This document shows, one piece after another, positions 60,547-64,000 of a stretch of 64,000 bases of DNA. The position numbers and the translations under genes were made by a program. The first letter of the stretch is position 1. Each line of letters starts with the position of its first letter. Below the pieces are notes generated by a model. That model had not been told where the DNA came from, did not search any database, and worked only from the letters and a program-made list of their open reading frames with translations. Source of the DNA: Chryseobacterium takakiae (lineage in GTDB: Bacteria; Bacteroidota; Bacteroidia; Flavobacteriales; Weeksellaceae); contig NZ_FQVO01000001.1 in the NCBI RefSeq assembly GCF_900129385.1, forward strand, positions 372,001-436,000, given 5' to 3'.

Positions 60547-61720
60547 TGCTGATATATTCTTTTATTCCTTCGGAAATTTTAACCTGATACACTTTCATCT
60601 GAATTTTAAATTCAGCTTCATATTTTTCACGGATTCTGCTGATTACATTTTCAACACAATCTTCTTTGATAAGGTTGATGCTGCAACCGCCAAAGCCGCC
60701 TCCCATCATTCTTGCACCGATAACGCCTTGCTCTTTTAAAGTTTGTTCCACCAAAAAATCAAGCTCATTACAGCTTACCTCAAATTCATTGGAAAGTCCG
60801 GAATGGGTTTCGGTAAGCAGCTTTCCGAGACGCTCTGCATTATTTTCAGACAATGCTTCAGCAGCCTGTCCTACCCTTTCGATTTCTTTCAGGAGATACA
60901 AACATCTTTTGTATGAAATTTCTCCTATCTCTTCGCGTACTTCCTCAAGCATTTCAACACTGAAATCGCGGAATTTTGTGATCTGCGGAAACTTTTTCCA
61001 AAGTGCACTTTTTCCGTTGTCCACATCTCTGCGCCTGTCATTGTACCCGGAAGTAAGATGCGTATGCTTGACGCAGCTGTCAAATAAAACCAGGCTGTAG
61101 TCTTTGAGATCCGCGTTAAAATACTGATGATCCAGTGAATGGCAGTCGAGCATAATAACTTGTCCCTCTTTTCCGAAAACGGAAGCAAACTGATCCATAA
61201 TTCCGCATTTCACTCCTACATAAGTATGCTCCGACTTCTGCCCGATCAAAGCGAGTTCTTTTTTAGAAAAACCGAGATTAAAAATCTGATTGAGAATATA
61301 GGCAAAACCACATTCCAGAGCGGCTGATGAAGATAACCCCGAACCCATAGGAATCGTGCTGCTGAAAGCGATATTCAGCCCTCCCATTATTTTCCCTTCT
61401 TCCTGAATGGCATTAAAAACTCCCAGTAAATAATTAACCCAGGTCTGAGAAACCGGAGATTGTTTTTCTTTAACATTAAAACTGAAACTTTCATTAAAAT
61501 CTTTCGCAATAAAGGTACACACATCAGAATTTCCTGTCTTCTCAACAGCAAAACAGATATATTTATCAATGGCTGCCGGTAAAACAAATCCATCACTATA
61601 ATCTACATGTTCGCCGATGATATTTATTCTTCCTGGAGAAAGGAAAATATGTTCCGGTTCTGTGCTAAAGGCTTTTTGAAAAGCCTCTTTGGTATCATTA
61701 ATTAATTTTTCCTGGATCAA
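60530..61720 (-). CDS. galK: Galactokinase
   Basis: A 396-residue GHMP kinase that phosphorylates galactose at C1. Marks are the galactose-binding signature PGRINIIGEHVDYSDGFVLP (27-48), the phosphate loop PMGSGLSSSAALE and the C-terminal GARMMGGGFGGCSI. The start codon is TTG at 61720; no upstream in-frame ATG precedes a stop, and the following residues fit the family. It is the first gene of galK-galT. The AraC gene on the same strand upstream is a candidate regulator. Confidence 0.94.
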   Translation of the reverse strand: MIQEKLINDTKEAFQKAFSTEPEHIFLSPGRINIIGEHVDYSDGFVLPAAIDKYICFAVEKTGNSDVCTFIAKDFNESFSFNVKEKQSPVSQTWVNYLLGVFNAIQEEGKIMGGLNIAFSSTIPMGSGLSSSAALECGFAYILNQIFNLGFSKKELALIGQKSEHTYVGVKCGIMDQFASVFGKEGQVIMLDCHSLDHQYFNADLKDYSLVLFDSCVKHTHLTSGYNDRRRDVDNGKSALWKKFPQITKFRDFSVEMLEEVREEIGEISYKRCLYLLKEIERVGQAAEALSENNAERLGKLLTETHSGLSNEFEVSCNELDFLVEQTLKEQGVIGARMMGGGFGGCSINLIKEDCVENVISRIREKYEAEFKIQMKVYQVKISEGIKEYISNECSI

Positions 61721-61798
61721 AATAAAAAATATTGTGATGAATTTTATAAGTGTTAAATGTACACGTATATTTCAAATAAAACAAGGTTGTTTTTTAAA

Positions 61799-62671
61799 TT
61801 ATTCCATAAAGTAATTAAATTCTTTACGGTATTGAGACGGACTTTTCTTAATATACTCTTTAAACGTTTTATTAAAATAGCTGAAATTGTTAAATCCTGA
61901 TTCAAAACAGACTTCCGTAATGCTCAAAGGCTGTTCAGCCAGTAGCTTCAGCGAATGGGTAATCCGGTATTCGTTGACAAACTGGGTAAATGTTTTATTG
62001 GTGATTTTCTTAAAATAACGGCAGAATGAAGGCACTTTCATATTGGCAAGATCCGCTATTTCTTCGAGGCTGATCTGTTCCTTAAAGTGATCTTTCACAT
62101 AATTAAATATATGGTTGATTCTCTCATTATCCTCAACCTGCGTCTGCAGATAATACTTTCCGGCATTCAGTATCCTGTAATCCTGTGTAGTGGCGAGTTC
62201 GTCTAATATTTCCAAAAATGTGAGCAGCTTGTTGAGGGACGATATTTCGTGCATGTCGGCAATTTTTTGGCCGACTGTTTTTTTAATATTTTCATTAAAA
62301 ACTATTCCGGCTTTTGATTTTTCGAGCAGAGCAGAAATCCGCTGCATTTCAGGAGTTTCCCAAATATGTTCTCCTAAAAAATCCGGCTTAAACTGGATCA
62401 CCATTTCATAATCATTATTGGTATTTTCATTGGTAAGTCCGCAATGCGGGAGATTGCTTCCTATCAAAACAAGGTCGCCATCGGAAAAATAAGAAATATT
62501 GCTTCCAATCTGCCTCTTTCCGGAACCCTTGCACACAAATATAAGCTCTACTTCCGGATGATAATGCCAGACATGGGATTTTATATTTTCATTACGCTGA
62601 AATTTCAGACTTGTAAAACTGCTGCCGATATTTGGTTTTATGGCTTCAAACGCAGGATTGGCATGTTTCAT
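61799..62671 (-). CDS. AraC-family transcription regulator with cupin sensor
   Basis: A 290-residue regulator (ATG 62671) with an N-terminal cupin (WHYHPEVELIFVCKGSGKRQ near 35-54, then GDLVLIGSNLPH) and C-terminal helix-turn-helix pair (about 190-288, with EIADLANMKVPSFCRYFKK and CFESGFNNFSYFNKTFKE). It is a homologue of the AraC gene at 41331-42221, sharing most of the cupin signature. It is on the same strand as galK-galT, 78 bases upstream, so it may regulate them. A TTG-started longer frame is disregarded. Confidence 0.9.
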   Translation of the reverse strand: MKHANPAFEAIKPNIGSSFTSLKFQRNENIKSHVWHYHPEVELIFVCKGSGKRQIGSNISYFSDGDLVLIGSNLPHCGLTNENTNNDYEMVIQFKPDFLGEHIWETPEMQRISALLEKSKAGIVFNENIKKTVGQKIADMHEISSLNKLLTFLEILDELATTQDYRILNAGKYYLQTQVEDNERINHIFNYVKDHFKEQISLEEIADLANMKVPSFCRYFKKITNKTFTQFVNEYRITHSLKLLAEQPLSITEVCFESGFNNFSYFNKTFKEYIKKSPSQYRKEFNYFME

Positions 62672-62831
62672 TACTGTACAATTAATTATATGTAAAATTA
62701 ACAATTAATATTCAATTAACATTAAGTAAAGGTTAATATTACACATATATATGAAAATTATATTGTAGAATGAGGAAAATATCTGCTGTAGATTTGCAGT
62801 ATAAATTATTGATAACAATAAACTTGTCATT

Positions 62832-63428
62832 ATGAATACATTTTTAAAATCAGCTTTTCTTGCAGGATTCTTATTAATCTCAGCAAGCTTGATGAGTAAG
62901 GACAGAGACTTTTCTATCTCTTTAGGAACGGTGAATGCAAAAACAATAAATTTTGAGATATCTAATGCTAAAAACGTTTCATTGTTTGTATATAACGATA
63001 TAGACGGCGAAATATTTTCTGAAAAACTTGATGCAGAAAACGTTATTTCAAAATCTTATGATCTGAAAGAGCTCTCTACAGGAACTTATTATCTGGTAGC
63101 AGAATCTGAAGGAAAGGTTGAAAAATACAGAATCAGCATTAACAAAGATAATGTGATGGAAGTTGATAAAACTCCTGTAAGTGTTATCAATAAACCGGAA
63201 TACAGTGTTTCAGGTAACTTTGTAAAACTTCATATGTCTGATGTAAAAAATCCTGTGATGATTTCTGTAACGGATTTTGCAGACAGCACCTATTACACAG
63301 CAACAAAACAATCTGAAAACGGAGATCTGAATGTCACTTTTGATCTGGATAGAAACACATCAGAAAATTACATCATCCGTGTAGAAGAAAACGGAAATGT
63401 TTTTAACAAGATCATTTCCTTAAAATAA
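62832..63428 (+). CDS. Exported hypothetical protein (198 residues)
   Basis: A 198-residue exported protein with a signal peptide (about residues 1-22, LAGFLLISASLMSK). The mature part shows two beta-sandwich-like stretches with patterns such as NVSLFVYNDIDGEIFSEKL and TYYLVAESEGKVEKYRISI, similar to the small Ig-like or type IX-secreted C-terminal folds of Bacteroidetes, but I recognise no family. It is single and closed by a large hairpin terminator. Confidence 0.72.
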   Translation: MNTFLKSAFLAGFLLISASLMSKDRDFSISLGTVNAKTINFEISNAKNVSLFVYNDIDGEIFSEKLDAENVISKSYDLKELSTGTYYLVAESEGKVEKYRISINKDNVMEVDKTPVSVINKPEYSVSGNFVKLHMSDVKNPVMISVTDFADSTYYTATKQSENGDLNVTFDLDRNTSENYIIRVEENGNVFNKIISLK

Positions 63429-63520
63429 AGAACATTAGTGTAATACACTAATTATTCCATATACTAATTATTATATAGTTATTCCGATTAATACCGGATA
63501 AAATTTCAGTACAGTTATTT

Positions 63521-63572
63521 TTTATGAGGCAACTCTTCTTTTCAACACAGAAAAAGAGTTGCCTCATTTTTA
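63521..63572 (+). terminator. Long hairpin terminator after the exported protein gene
   Basis: ATGAGGCAACTCTT and AAGAGTTGCCTCAT form a 14-bp stem with an inner TTT/AAA extension around CAACACAG, followed by TTTTT. The GH67 stop codon on the minus strand lies at its right edge. Confidence 0.85.
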
Positions 63573-64000
63573 ATTATGGTGCCCCATATTCAGTTTTATT
63601 TTTTTTACTTCTTCCAGCTCATAAACAGGTCTTTCAATGTCATAAGGAATCGGCATTTTAGAGAAAGTCTGGAAATACAGTAAACATGCATCTTTCCACC
63701 AGACAGCATCTTTAGATTGGATTTTTAGCTTTGACTGCACTTCTGTAAACCTCTGGTTGTCAATATAAGGCTTCATCTGATCCCATATTTTCTGATAATC
63801 TCTTACCTTGTGAACTCCTGAGTCATATTTATAGCACAGTTCTTCCCACATGGTTCTACCATCTTTCATTTTATATTCCCACGGCACATGGTGAAACCAA
63901 AGAATAAGGTTTTCCGGACAGGTTTTAATATTTCCATAGATTTCATTTAATGGAGGGAAATATTGTGAAACTGCATTACTTCCGCTTGCAGTTCTGTCAA
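63570..64000 (-). CDS. GH67 alpha-glucuronidase, C-terminal part
   Basis: The window ends inside this gene, so only the last 142 residues are visible, reading on through the right edge. The sequence LILWFHHVPWEYKMKDGRT, with ELCYKYDSGV, VQSKLKIQSKDAVWWKD and YFQTFSKMPIP, is the C-terminal region of GH67 alpha-glucuronidases. These remove 4-O-methylglucuronic acid from xylo-oligosaccharides. The start and the catalytic residues lie outside the window. It suggests a xylan-related locus continuing to the right. Confidence 0.87.
   Translation of the reverse strand, partial: DRTASGSNAVSQYFPPLNEIYGNIKTCPENLILWFHHVPWEYKMKDGRTMWEELCYKYDSGVHKVRDYQKIWDQMKPYIDNQRFTEVQSKLKIQSKDAVWWKDACLLYFQTFSKMPIPYDIERPVYELEEVKKIKLNMGHHN

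Noticed and set aside
59929..60552. 207-residue plus-strand frame
   Set aside because: It is antisense to galT, whose HPH motif and full-length match are unambiguous.

Overview
The window is AT-rich chromosomal DNA from a member of the Flavobacteriia (Bacteroidota), most likely a Chryseobacterium or close relative in the Weeksellaceae. The evidence is a gliding-motility lipoprotein gene (gldI), promoters of the Bacteroidetes type (TTTG, about 19 bases, then TAnnTTTG), few purine-rich ribosome binding sites, a MarR-crtI-crtB-crtZ-lycopene cyclase carotenoid operon, SusB-type GH97 and other glycan genes, and the intergenic repeats. There is no phage integrase, transposase or rRNA; one tRNA (Ser, anticodon TGA) is present.

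Layout. 1-5.0 kb: a DUF1015 gene and two paralogous exported M28 peptidases, one of which has lost key active-site residues. 5.0-7.2 kb: a gene-free block holding a 389-bp tandem repeat array. 7.3-8.5 kb: an exported two-lobed aspartic protease with a PDZ domain. 8.5-11.55 kb: a very AT-rich three-gene cassette (unknown protein, AAA ATPase, DUF4435/TOPRIM-like protein) that looks like a PARIS-type anti-phage system with an extra gene; it lies between the 389-bp array and a second repeat field at 12.3-13.1 kb. 13.1-17.2 kb: a cyclophilin-FKBP fusion with gldI, then ilvE and mnmD. 17.3-20.0 kb: ergothioneine genes egtD-egtB with a DUF4385 gene. 20.2-33 kb: a Tat-signal SDR, GH97 alpha-glucosidase, a LOV-type light-sensor histidine kinase with a response regulator, a cyanophycinase-like peptidase, a Crp-type regulator, DNA repair genes (3-methyladenine glycosylase, exonuclease III), a Fur-family regulator, a second response regulator and tRNA-Ser.

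33.2-42.2 kb: a minus-strand glycan cluster (GH3, GH144, PhyH dioxygenase, TIM-barrel isomerase, GH31) with a divergent AraC regulator; GH144 plus GH3 points to beta-1,2-glucan use. 42.7-51.9 kb: an uncharacterised 600-residue protein with possible FMN-barrel features, an SDR, small unknown genes, alkB, an AsmA-like protein, a Nudix hydrolase, and a Nudix-related regulator divergent from a sugar MFS transporter. 53.8-58.6 kb: a small exported protein and the carotenoid operon. 58.7-64 kb: a DUF2383-type protein, galK-galT, an AraC regulator, an exported protein and the C-terminal end of a GH67 alpha-glucuronidase that runs off the window.

Several genes are given starts different from the longest possible reading frame where that frame begins at TTG and an in-frame ATG fits the family better. 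All functional calls come from reading motifs and family patterns by eye; no database search was run.
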